Part shown: positions 7,758 to 19,716 of the stretch, piece by piece | Layout: each line of letters opens with the position of its first letter | How positions within the stretch are numbered: the first letter of the stretch is position 1 | NCBI GenBank assembly: GCA_031256375.1 | Contig: JAIRQX010000127.1 | Coordinates: 1 to 39,614, forward strand | Length of the DNA: 39,614 nt | Direction: 5' to 3' | Source of the DNA: Deferribacteraceae bacterium | Lineage (GTDB): Bacteria; Chrysiogenota; Deferribacteres; Deferribacterales; JAISNW01 | Translations under genes and position numbers: made by a program | The notes under the pieces: model-generated | The model's database searches: none | Told to the model about the DNA's origin: nothing | Seen by the model: the letters and a program-made list of their open reading frames with translations, nothing else

Positions 7758-8867
7758 ATGAAATTTGCAATAAAAAAAGAAGCTATGTACCCTTTGCTTC
7801 AGTACGCTATCAATTTTACCTCTTTAAAAAATATTAACCAGATTTTACAAAACGTCCTGATAGAGGCTGCTGATAACAGGGTATTTTTAAAAACCACCAG
7901 TTTCCAGACAGGATTTAGCTGTAAGATAGATGCGGATATAATCAGTTTCGGGTTAACAACCGTACCGGCAAAAATCCTTTGTGACATAATAAAGGCTATC
8001 CCTGACGAGAGTGTGATAGATTTCATTTTTGAAGGTTCAGCGCTTAATATAAAGACAGGTAGAACCAGTTATCAGCTTCCTACTATGGATGCAACCCTTT
8101 TTCCGAACAGCCCTGCAATTACTCCTGAATACTCATTTGAAATAAAAGCGGGTCAGTTTTTATCACTGCTTAAAAGAGTTGCTTTTTGTATATCAAGCGA
8201 TACTTTAAAAACTGAGTATAATGGAGCCCACATGAACATTGTAGCTGACAAGATAGAGTTGTCGTCAGCTGACTTTCAGCGTATTGCCACTACCTCAGCT
8301 ACCTTTGAGAACGCGTTTTCTGATGAATTTACTGTAAACATACCGAAGAAAACGGTTTTTGATATAATAAAAATATTTGAAAACGCAGAAAAGATCAGAG
8401 TTATTACTGATAAGCGGCAAATTTCTTTCAGCACAGATAATATTACGATAACATCAAGGCTTATAGAAAAATATATTAAAAGCATAACAAGGCTATTTTT
8501 GGCTGAATACAAGCTAAAAGCGATAATGAACCGTGAAAAACTAATCGGGGTTGTAAAACGTATTGCCCCGATCACAAGTGAGCTGACGCACGGACTGCTT
8601 TTTTCATTCCAAAATTCCCAACTGACGGTCACCAGCCCGGAAACTGAAAATGGCAAAGGTACAGAAATTATGGATGGCATTGAATTTGAAGGGGAAAACA
8701 TAGATATAGTTTTTAACGCAAAACATCTTTTAGAGATACTTTCAAATATTGATTCCCCTGAGGTTGTTTTTGCAATGAATGCAAAAACTCAGCCGGCGCT
8801 TATACTGCCTGTTAATGACTGCGTTAAGTATTTATTAGTTCCTATATCAATAGAAAAAATTACCTGA
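7758..8867 (+). CDS. dnaN: DNA polymerase III beta subunit (sliding clamp)
   Basis: This 369-residue protein has the full length of a bacterial beta clamp, a ring-shaped dimer that tethers DNA polymerase III to DNA. It shows the usual three-domain pattern. Recognisable clamp segments are NVLIEAADNRVFLKTT near the N terminus, GRTSYQLPTMDATLFP in the first domain, KIELSSADFQRIA in the second, and a C terminus ending CVKYLLVPISIEKIT, close to the hydrophobic pocket that binds polymerase and other partners. Sequence conservation is low, as is normal for DnaN. recF begins 3 bases after the stop. It heads the origin-type cluster dnaN-recF-gyrB-gyrA. Confidence 0.93.
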   Translation: MKFAIKKEAMYPLLQYAINFTSLKNINQILQNVLIEAADNRVFLKTTSFQTGFSCKIDADIISFGLTTVPAKILCDIIKAIPDESVIDFIFEGSALNIKTGRTSYQLPTMDATLFPNSPAITPEYSFEIKAGQFLSLLKRVAFCISSDTLKTEYNGAHMNIVADKIELSSADFQRIATTSATFENAFSDEFTVNIPKKTVFDIIKIFENAEKIRVITDKRQISFSTDNITITSRLIEKYIKSITRLFLAEYKLKAIMNREKLIGVVKRIAPITSELTHGLLFSFQNSQLTVTSPETENGKGTEIMDGIEFEGENIDIVFNAKHLLEILSNIDSPEVVFAMNAKTQPALILPVNDCVKYLLVPISIEKIT

Positions 8868-8870
8868 TAA

Positions 8871-12284
<3,414 letters not shown>

Positions 12285-12285
<1 letters not shown>

Positions 12286-12370
12286 TTCCAATTCTAAATT
12301 AAACGTGCGTTAATTTAGAATTGGAATACACGGCATGGATGCCGTGACAAAATGCTTGGCATTTTAAAAT
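12285..12370. repeat. cluster of three hairpins between gyrB and gyrA
   Basis: Three inverted repeats follow one another directly. The first is a perfect 18-base stem, ATTCCAATTCTAAATTAA (12285-12302) with its complement at 12310-12327 and a 7-base loop. The second is CACGGCAT (12329-12336) with ATGCCGTG (12339-12346). The third is AAAATGC (12349-12355) with GCATTTT (12359-12365). The gyrB stop overlaps the first arm. No long T-run follows, so a simple terminator is not the best reading. The first 12 bases recur at 35001-35012, suggesting a dispersed repeat family or MITE-like remnant. Confidence 0.75.
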
Positions 12371-12386
12371 GGAATAAGAAATTATC

Positions 12387-12402
12387 TGTTTCACGTGAAA
12401 CA
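12387..12402. promoter_or_regulatory. parS centromere site (ParB binding)
   Basis: The 16-base perfect palindrome TGTTTCACGTGAAACA is identical to the bacterial parS consensus bound by chromosomal ParB. It lies 18 bases before the gyrA ATG, inside the gyrA leader. A second identical copy is at 23305-23320. Such sites cluster around replication origins. The ParA and ParB genes are not in the window. Confidence 0.92.
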
Positions 12403-12420
12403 TAAAGGTGAAAGTGAATT

Positions 12421-14874
12421 ATGAGTGAGTTGGAAATCCTTAAACCGATCCCTATAGATATAGTAGAAAAGGTTGGAGATTCCTATATGGAATACTCAAT
12501 GAGCGTTATAGTGGGTAGGGCGTTGCCTGATGTCCGGGATGGATTAAAACCCGTTCACCGGCGGGTGCTTTTTGCTATGCACGAAATGGGGCTGGATCAC
12601 ACCAAACGGCATCGTAAATCTGCGCTAGTAGTGGGCGAGGTAATGGGTAAATATCATCCGCACGGAGATTCGGCGATTTATGATACCCTTGTACGTATGG
12701 CGCAAACTTTTTCACTCCGTTATCCGTTAGTGGATGGACAGGGGAATTTTGGCTCAGTTGACGGGGATATGCCCGCAGCTATGCGTTATACAGAATCGCG
12801 CATGCAGAAGATAGCCGCAGAGCTTCTTGCTGATATTGATAAAAACACGGTGGATTTCACCCCCAACTATGAATCCTCACTTGAAGAGCCGGTAGTATTA
12901 CCCGCCCGCATCCCAAACCTTCTTATTAACGGTTCAAGCGGTATAGCGGTAGGAATGGCTACAAATATCCCCCCGCACAATCTGACAGAGATTATGGACG
13001 CGCTGATACTCAAGATAGATAACCCCTCCGAAACGGAAAGCGATATTCTTGGTATTGTAAAAGGTCCTGACTTCCCGACAGGCGCGATTATTATGGGGCG
13101 ATCCGAGATAGCAAAGGCATATAAAACCGGCAGAGGTTCTGTCAAAATACGTTCAAAAGTAGAGGTGGAACCGCTTAAAAACGGAAGGGAGCAGATTATT
13201 GTTACAGAGATCCCTTATCAGGTAAACAAGGCGGCGCTGATTGAAAAGATTGCCGAACTTGTGCAGGAGAAAAAGATCACCGGTATTTCAGATCTGTGGG
13301 ATTTGTCAGACAGCAAAATCCGTATAGTAATAGAGCTTAAAAGGGGGGAGGTAGCTGAAGTTATCCTTAATCAGCTTTATAAATTTACCCCGCTTGAAAC
13401 AAGTTTTGGTATTAATATGGTGGTGTTGATAGGCGGCAGACCTAAGCTTGCTACACTGACTGAGATATTAGACGAGTTTTTAGCTCACCGGATTGTTGTG
13501 GTTACCCGCCGGACATCGTATATGCTTAAAAAAGCGGAAGAACGGCTGCATATTATAGAGGGGCTAAGGGTCGCGGTTGAGAATATCGATGAAGTTGTTG
13601 CGGCAATCAAAAACTCCGCCGATTCACAACAAGCTAAAGAGAAGCTAAGAGAACGCTATAAACTTTCCGAAACTCAGGCTCAGGCTATAATGGAAATGCG
13701 TCTCTCCCGCCTGACCGGTCTTGAAATTAACAAACTTAACACGGAGTATGAAACCCTGCTAAAGGACATTGAACGGTTTAATTTTATTCTCGCGAATAGG
13801 GCTGCCCTTATGGGTGTAATCAGGGGGGAGTTTGAGGAGATTAAAAAGGGTTACGGCGACAGTCGCCTTACGGAGATAACTGATGAGGCGGGAGAGTTTG
13901 AAACGCTTGATCTTATACCAAACGATGATATGGCGGTTACTATTACTCACGCTGGGTATATTAAACGTACCCCCCTTTCTAACTTTACCGCGCAGAAACG
14001 TGGTGGTAAAGGTAAAAGCGGCGCCGCTTCAAGGGTTGACGACTTTATAGAGCAGCTCCTTGTTACAGCAAATCACTCTCAGCTTCTTTTCTTTACAAAA
14101 AGCGGGCGTCTTCACTTTCTGGATGTGTATAAACTGCCGGAAATGAACAGGGACACAAAAGGTAGACATATATCAAATTTTATCTCCGTTGAGGGGGAGG
14201 ATAAGGTTGCTTCTATTCTTACCGTTGCCGGCAAAGATGACAACAGATCAGTTATTCTGGCGACCCGTAAAGGGGAGATTAAACGCATAGGCATTACAGA
14301 GTTCAGAAGCGGCAGAAGCGGAATGTTTGTGATAAAACTTGATGATGGAGACGAACTTGTGGCATCTCTTTTAACGGATGAAAACGACAAGATATTTATG
14401 GCGTCAAAACAGGCGAAAAGTATACAATTTTTGGCAAAAGATATCAGACAGAGCAAACGCGGCTCCGGGGGCGTGCGCGGAATGAGACTGGGCGCTGATG
14501 ATGCGGTTGTTTCTGTAGCGGTTATAACTGATCAGGGGGATATTATGACTGTTACCGCAAACGGTTACGGTAAACGTACCTTGATAAGCGAGTATCGCGA
14601 ACAGTCACGCGGCGGTTCCGGTTTAAAACTATGCAAAGTAACCCCAAAGACAGGCGCTGTGGTGTCGGCTATTCAGGTTCAGCCCACGGATGACATCATG
14701 ATGATAACGAAAAATGGCAAAACAATACGCTTTACTGTTTCCGGCATATCGGTTATTGGCAGGGGAACGCAGGGCGTTAAACTTATGGAGACGGACGGTG
14801 ATGAGATTATCTCTGCCGCGGTTGTGCGCGATGACGGCGGAGTTTCTGAGGAGTGCAACACCGCGGAGGTATGA
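12421..14874 (+). CDS. gyrA: DNA gyrase subunit A
   Basis: The DNA-cleaving subunit of gyrase, 817 residues. It begins with the breakage-reunion domain, including [20 protein letters not shown] and [10 protein letters not shown] with catalytic Y123. The quinolone-determining region reads [11 protein letters not shown], with S84 and D88, the usual susceptible residues. The C-terminal beta-pinwheel contains the GyrA box as QKRGGKG, the element needed for DNA wrapping and negative supercoiling, so this is GyrA rather than ParC. The end is short, without a long acidic tail. An AAAGGTG ribosome-binding site precedes the ATG, downstream of the parS site. folD starts 64 bases after the stop. Confidence 0.97.
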   Translation: MSELEILKPIPIDIVEKVGDSYMEYSMSVIVGRALPDVRDGLKPVHRRVLFAMHEMGLDHTKRHRKSALVVGEVMGKYHPHGDSAIYDTLVRMAQTFSLRYPLVDGQGNFGSVDGDMPAAMRYTESRMQKIAAELLADIDKNTVDFTPNYESSLEEPVVLPARIPNLLINGSSGIAVGMATNIPPHNLTEIMDALILKIDNPSETESDILGIVKGPDFPTGAIIMGRSEIAKAYKTGRGSVKIRSKVEVEPLKNGREQIIVTEIPYQVNKAALIEKIAELVQEKKITGISDLWDLSDSKIRIVIELKRGEVAEVILNQLYKFTPLETSFGINMVVLIGGRPKLATLTEILDEFLAHRIVVVTRRTSYMLKKAEERLHIIEGLRVAVENIDEVVAAIKNSADSQQAKEKLRERYKLSETQAQAIMEMRLSRLTGLEINKLNTEYETLLKDIERFNFILANRAALMGVIRGEFEEIKKGYGDSRLTEITDEAGEFETLDLIPNDDMAVTITHAGYIKRTPLSNFTAQKRGGKGKSGAASRVDDFIEQLLVTANHSQLLFFTKSGRLHFLDVYKLPEMNRDTKGRHISNFISVEGEDKVASILTVAGKDDNRSVILATRKGEIKRIGITEFRSGRSGMFVIKLDDGDELVASLLTDENDKIFMASKQAKSIQFLAKDIRQSKRGSGGVRGMRLGADDAVVSVAVITDQGDIMTVTANGYGKRTLISEYREQSRGGSGLKLCKVTPKTGAVVSAIQVQPTDDIMMITKNGKTIRFTVSGISVIGRGTQGVKLMETDGDEIISAAVVRDDGGVSEECNTAEV

Positions 14875-14938
14875 TTTAGCGCCATAGACGGAGCGCATCG
14901 TTCGCCTGCTGCATAGCTTCTGCGTAGGGAGATATTGT

Positions 14939-15793
14939 ATGAATGCGGTAATAATAGACGGTCAGGCGATTGCGTTAAAGGTACGCGGGGAGATTACGAA
15001 ACTTGTTTCGGAAGCTAAAGCCAGATACGGAGAAGTCCCCGGTATAGCAGTTGTGCTTGTGGGGGATGATGTAGCAAGCCAAATATATGTTGCATCAAAG
15101 GAGAAAGTAGCGGTATCGGCAGGGATGCGCTCTGTTATATTGCGTTTACCCGCCTCTGTATCTGAAAAGGAGCTTTTAACTGTTATAGAAAAACTTAATT
15201 ACGATACAAAGATTCACGGTATTCTCATACAACTGCCCCTTCCTGAACATATAAACGCCGCTGTAATTCTCTCGGCAGTATCACCGTTAAAAGATGTTGA
15301 CGGGTTTCATCCGCAGAATGTCGGGAAACTTTATACCGGAGAGAAAAGTTTTGTTCCCTGTACCCCGCTTGGTATAATGAAACTCTTGAAAGAATACGGC
15401 ATAAACCTTGTCGGCAAACGCGCTGTCGTAATCGGGCGTAGCAACATAGTTGGAAAACCCATGTCAGCTCTTTTATTGACGGCTGACGCAACGGTTACAA
15501 TTTGCCACTCAAAAACGAAAGATCTTCCGGATGTATGCCGTGAAGCCGATATTCTTGTTGTAGCCATTGGAAAGGCAAGGATGATAACAAAAGATTATGT
15601 CAGAGACGGAGCGGTAGTGATAGACGCCGGAATAAACAGATTGAACGGCAGAATTTGCGGTGATGCTGATTTTGAAAATCTTTTAGACGCCGTTTCCGCC
15701 ATTACCCCTGTGCCTAAAGGGGTAGGTCCCATGACGATAGCAATGCTTATTAGCAACACACTGCAGTCGTTTATGGAAAACATAAAAAGTTAA
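14939..15793 (+). CDS. folD: bifunctional methylenetetrahydrofolate dehydrogenase / methenyltetrahydrofolate cyclohydrolase
   Basis: FolD interconverts 5,10-methylene-, methenyl- and 10-formyl-tetrahydrofolate for one-carbon metabolism. At 284 residues it has the normal length. Catalytic residues Y50 and K54 lie in SQIYVASKEKVA. Further family segments are LIQLPLPEHI, DVDGFHPQNVG, the cofactor loop VVIGRSNIVGKPMS, and TPVPKGVGPMTIAML near the C terminus. GGGAGA precedes the ATG by about 6 bases. mnmE follows 10 bases after the stop, so the two are probably co-transcribed. Confidence 0.97.
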   Translation: MNAVIIDGQAIALKVRGEITKLVSEAKARYGEVPGIAVVLVGDDVASQIYVASKEKVAVSAGMRSVILRLPASVSEKELLTVIEKLNYDTKIHGILIQLPLPEHINAAVILSAVSPLKDVDGFHPQNVGKLYTGEKSFVPCTPLGIMKLLKEYGINLVGKRAVVIGRSNIVGKPMSALLLTADATVTICHSKTKDLPDVCREADILVVAIGKARMITKDYVRDGAVVIDAGINRLNGRICGDADFENLLDAVSAITPVPKGVGPMTIAMLISNTLQSFMENIKS

Positions 15794-15803
15794 AAAGCTG
15801 GTT

Positions 15804-17102
15804 ATGTCAACAATAGTTGCTCCCCTTACCCCGGTTCAGCGGTCTGCTGTTATACTTTTACGGGTGAGCGGTCCACAGGTAAAAAAACTTTTTTCTCTGT
15901 TTAACGCTGCGCCGAAACCCCGGGTTTCAACACTGTGCAGATATATTTCCAAAAGTAAACCTTCTGTACGGGATGACCTTCTACTGACATACTTTGAGGC
16001 GCCAAACAGTTATACAGGGGAGGATGTCCTTGAACTGTCATTTCATGGTAATCCAATGATTGTTCATGCCGCTGTTACAGATATGCTTACGTTGGGAGTT
16101 CGTTTAGCCGAACCGGGAGAGTTTACAAAAAGGGCATATCTGAACGGAAAGATTACTCTCCCTCAGGCGGAGGCTGTGGATGCCCTTATTAGAGCGCAGA
16201 GCGCTTCAGGGGTATCGGTCGCGAAAAGTACGCTTGACGGCAGGCTTGACGGAATTTTTTACGAAATACGGAACGGACTGATTAAAATAACTGCGGAGTT
16301 GGAGGCATATATAGATTTTTCTGAAGAACAGCCGAATATTCTTAAAAGTGTAACGGAATTTTCCGTAAGACTGCAAAAACTTGCTGATAATTTCAACTCT
16401 GCCCGACTTGCCGTAAATGGAGTTAGGGTTGTTATAGTTGGCGCGCCAAACGCAGGGAAATCAACCCTTTTTAATCTGCTGGCGGGCAGGGAGCGGGCAA
16501 TAGTATCAGATGAAGCCGGAACTACAAGAGATATACTCCTTGAAAATGTTAGTATAAACGGAGTAATATTTGCTTTAACGGATACCGCCGGAGTCAGAGT
16601 CAGCGGATCAAAAGCGGAGCGGGCGGGGGTGTTGCGCGCTATAGAAGCGGCGGATGAAGCGGATATTATATTAGTACTTGTTGATGCAACTGAAAAATTT
16701 TCTGATGAGGCAACGCAGCTTCTGAAAAGCACAGAGGGGAAGAACAGGATAATTGTTGCTACAAAGTGCGATTTAGTTTCGGCAGACGCCGTTCTTTTTA
16801 AGCACGATATATTAATTTCCGCCGCAGACGGCGCTAATATTGGTAGGTTAAAGGAGATGCTTACTTCCGCTTCTGCGGAATTATTACAGGATGTTAACGA
16901 CTGTGCGATTCTGACAGAAAGGCAGTTGCATGAATGTTTGTTATGTTTAAAAGAGTTGTCGTATATATCAAATGGGCAGACTGAAGATATACAGGCGTAT
17001 CATCTCCGCGGTGCGGTGCAGGCGCTTGACCGCTCTATGGGTGTATTTGCAGGGGAAGACATACTTGACGAAATATTTTCGCGGTTTTGTATCGGAAAGT
17101 AG
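15804..17102 (+). CDS. mnmE: tRNA modification GTPase MnmE (TrmE)
   Basis: MnmE works with MnmG to place a carboxymethylaminomethyl group on U34 of certain tRNAs, using methylenetetrahydrofolate, the product of the neighbouring folD. The protein has 432 residues, a little shorter than the usual 450-460. It has the N-terminal folate domain (EPGEFTKRAYLNGKITLPQAEAV), the G domain with P-loop GAPNAGKS (213-220), TTRD and DTAGVR switches, TKCD, and the C-terminal CIGK, whose Cys is functionally essential. Its partner mnmG lies about 6 kb downstream in the same orientation. Only a weak Shine-Dalgarno is visible. Confidence 0.96.
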   Translation: MSTIVAPLTPVQRSAVILLRVSGPQVKKLFSLFNAAPKPRVSTLCRYISKSKPSVRDDLLLTYFEAPNSYTGEDVLELSFHGNPMIVHAAVTDMLTLGVRLAEPGEFTKRAYLNGKITLPQAEAVDALIRAQSASGVSVAKSTLDGRLDGIFYEIRNGLIKITAELEAYIDFSEEQPNILKSVTEFSVRLQKLADNFNSARLAVNGVRVVIVGAPNAGKSTLFNLLAGRERAIVSDEAGTTRDILLENVSINGVIFALTDTAGVRVSGSKAERAGVLRAIEAADEADIILVLVDATEKFSDEATQLLKSTEGKNRIIVATKCDLVSADAVLFKHDILISAADGANIGRLKEMLTSASAELLQDVNDCAILTERQLHECLLCLKELSYISNGQTEDIQAYHLRGAVQALDRSMGVFAGEDILDEIFSRFCIGK

Positions 17103-17192
17103 GAGTGTTACATTGACAACTCCGATAAAATGTTTAAAGATAGAGAGAATTATTTGACTGTACTTTATTAATGGTAGCCGGGGGCAAAAGCT

Positions 17193-19622
17193 ATGTTTAG
17201 TAATGATTTTACACAACCCCAAAATTTCGGATTACAAAATAGCCTGTTGAGTATACTTAACGGGTTAGATGCGTATATCTGTGTCACAGACCCTGATACG
17301 TGCGAGATTCTTTACCTTAATGACCGTATCAGAAAATCTTTTGGAATTGAGAGCGATGCCGCCGGTCAGTTTTGTTTTAAAATTCTTCAGAATGTGAATG
17401 AACGATGCGGTTTCTGCCCTTACTTTCAGCTTAAAAAAGAGCCGGACAAGATTATTGTATGGGAGCAACAAGAACCCGTAATAAATAAGATCTTCCGCAA
17501 AACTGCTATGCTCATTGACTGGTCTAACGGGAAAAAAGGTCATCTTGAATACGGCATTGATATAACCGATATTGTGCATACGCAGAAAGTGCTCCAATAT
17601 CACGATAATATGCTGACCGCCTATAAGAATATCGCCATAGCTTTTTCTCAAAATGATAAACCTTTTGGGGATGTTATTACGAACATTGTAAGTCTTGTTG
17701 CTGACGCAGTTAGTTTGGATCGGGTCGCTATTTGGCGCCGCTGGACAAAACCTGACGGTTCCTACGCGTCGCAGATTTACCGCTGGGACAAGGATTCTGG
17801 CGGTTCTACCTTACCTACCACGAAACTGGACAATATACATTATTCAAAATTTGCTCCGGATTGGGATAGTATTTTTTCAAACGGCGAATGCCTTAATGGT
17901 CCTGTCAGTCAGATGCATGGAGGGGATATATTTAAAGAATACGGAACTATATCGGCGTTTCTTTCGCCTGTTTTTGTAAACAGTCATTTCTGGGGGGTCA
18001 CCATTTTTGAGGACCGACATAAGGAACTTGTTTATGACAAAGAACAAGCTGATATAATGAAATCGGCGGCGCATTTATGCGTGAATGCCATCATTCGTAA
18101 AGAGATGATGTTTGAAATAGCGGAACAAAGTGATTTTAACCGCATTATTTTTGAAACTGCGCCTATCGGTTTTGCTATGTTTAATGAAAATTATAATTTA
18201 ATTGACTGTAATGAATATATGTCAAATATGTGCGGTGTAAGCAAAGAATATTATATTGAACATTTTTATGATCTTTTACCTAAATATCAGACCAATGAAG
18301 TGCTATCAACTCATAAAGCGCGTGAAATGATGAAACGCGCATTTAACGGCGAAACGGTTATAGATGAATGGATTCACTGTAAACTTTCAGGGGAGCTTGT
18401 ACCTTGTGAAGTCACATTGATAAGGATAAAGAGAAATGATAAGTTTATCGGACTTGGTTATGTATACGACCTGCACAATATCAAAAAACTGGAACAAAGC
18501 GTAATTGAAGCGGAAGACCGCGTAAAACTTATTTTGGACGCAACCCCAATGAGTTGCAATTTGTGGGACAGAAATTTGAATATTATTGATTGCAATGATG
18601 CCGCTGTAAAATTATTCGGAGCTAAAGACAAACAGGACTATGTAGAAAATTTTTTCAAATTTTCACCGGAATATCAACCTGACGGGCAACGTTCGATTGA
18701 AAAGGCTGATATGTATCTAAAAAAAGCGTTTGACGAAGGCGGCTGCACTTGTGAATGGACGCACCTATTTCGTGACGGAACGCTTATTCCGGTAGAGATC
18801 AAATTTGCTCGTTTAGAATACAAAAGCGATTATATTGTCATTGCATATATGATTGATATGCGTGAACATAAACGTATGATAGATGAAATTGAAATGGCAT
18901 TATTTAAAATACAGGAAGCAAACCGCGCAAAAAGTGATTTTTTGTCACGCATGAGCCATGAAATGCTTACCCCTATGAATGCAATTATAGGGATTATGCA
19001 ACTTTTTAAACATCAGAGCGGAACAGAAAATATAAAAGAATATATTGATAAAATTGACATTTCGTCCCGATACCTTCTCCGGCTTATTAATGATTTGCTT
19101 GATATGTCAGGCATGGAAGACGGCACGTTTAGCCTTACAAAATCAGTTTTTTCTTTCAACAAGATGTTCCGTGATGTGCTAAAAGAGGTGGGTTATCTTG
19201 CGATTGAAAGACGCCAGAACCTCCTTTACGATCTGGATACGGCAATCCCCTCTTCACTTTTGGGTGACAGTAAACGGCTTGCTCAAGTGATTATAAATCT
19301 GCTAACAAACGCAATAAAGTTTACCCCTGAACAAGGTACTATTAATTTTTCAGCTTCTTTGCTCGGTAAAGATAACGAGATGGCAATTATAAGAGTGGAT
19401 GTCAAAGATAACGGCATAGGCATATCTGAAGAGGAACAGAACAAGCTGTTCAGTACTTTTGAGCAGATGGACGGCGGACTGACCAGAAAATACGGAGGAA
19501 CCGGACATGGGCTTGCTTTTTCCAAAAAAATTATTGAACTTATGGGTGGCAAAATATGGGTATTTTCCGAGAACAATAAAGGATCTACATTCAGTTTCAC
19601 CTGTAAAATTAAGGAACTTTGA
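17193..19622 (+). CDS. orphan PAS/GAF sensor histidine kinase
   Basis: An 809-residue cytoplasmic sensor kinase with no predicted membrane segments. An N-terminal PAS-like domain (about 20-130) contains C61, C72 and C75 (RCGFCPY), which could bind a metal or cluster or sense redox. A GAF domain (about 140-300) and two PAS domains (about 318-435 and 445-560) follow. The HisKA domain has FLSRMSHEMLTPMNAI with phospho-acceptor H589; the usual IR before TPMN is ML. The ATPase has N box NLLTNAIKFTP, G1 DNGIGI, and a G2 reading GGTGHGLAFSKK in place of GTGLGL. No receiver domain or response-regulator gene is adjacent. A run of Gs lies before the ATG. Confidence 0.85.
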   Translation: MFSNDFTQPQNFGLQNSLLSILNGLDAYICVTDPDTCEILYLNDRIRKSFGIESDAAGQFCFKILQNVNERCGFCPYFQLKKEPDKIIVWEQQEPVINKIFRKTAMLIDWSNGKKGHLEYGIDITDIVHTQKVLQYHDNMLTAYKNIAIAFSQNDKPFGDVITNIVSLVADAVSLDRVAIWRRWTKPDGSYASQIYRWDKDSGGSTLPTTKLDNIHYSKFAPDWDSIFSNGECLNGPVSQMHGGDIFKEYGTISAFLSPVFVNSHFWGVTIFEDRHKELVYDKEQADIMKSAAHLCVNAIIRKEMMFEIAEQSDFNRIIFETAPIGFAMFNENYNLIDCNEYMSNMCGVSKEYYIEHFYDLLPKYQTNEVLSTHKAREMMKRAFNGETVIDEWIHCKLSGELVPCEVTLIRIKRNDKFIGLGYVYDLHNIKKLEQSVIEAEDRVKLILDATPMSCNLWDRNLNIIDCNDAAVKLFGAKDKQDYVENFFKFSPEYQPDGQRSIEKADMYLKKAFDEGGCTCEWTHLFRDGTLIPVEIKFARLEYKSDYIVIAYMIDMREHKRMIDEIEMALFKIQEANRAKSDFLSRMSHEMLTPMNAIIGIMQLFKHQSGTENIKEYIDKIDISSRYLLRLINDLLDMSGMEDGTFSLTKSVFSFNKMFRDVLKEVGYLAIERRQNLLYDLDTAIPSSLLGDSKRLAQVIINLLTNAIKFTPEQGTINFSASLLGKDNEMAIIRVDVKDNGIGISEEEQNKLFSTFEQMDGGLTRKYGGTGHGLAFSKKIIELMGGKIWVFSENNKGSTFSFTCKIKEL

Positions 19623-19659
19623 AACGGTTGTTGCCATATAACGTTATAGTGATAGTTGA

Positions 19660-19695
19660 ATACCGGAGCATTTAAAAGCTGAGACGCTCCGGTAT
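19660..19695. terminator. bidirectional terminator between convergent genes
   Basis: A perfect 10-base inverted repeat, ATACCGGAGC (19660-19669) and GCTCCGGTAT (19686-19695), has a 16-base loop. It lies between the histidine kinase (rightward) and the PHP-family gene (leftward), where a shared terminator is expected. A short T-rich stretch follows on the plus side. On the minus side the stem is followed by TTCAACTATC, which lacks a good T tract. Confidence 0.65.
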
Positions 19696-19716
19696 GTATT
19701 TAGGAAGTTGTGTGAG

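Noticed and set aside
16259-16732. 157-codon minus-strand reading frame opposite mnmE
   Set aside because: It is an antisense shadow of the conserved MnmE G domain, with Ser-rich low-complexity translation.
17114-17140. TTGACA before the histidine kinase gene as a -35 box
   Set aside because: No acceptable -10 hexamer lies 16-18 bases downstream.
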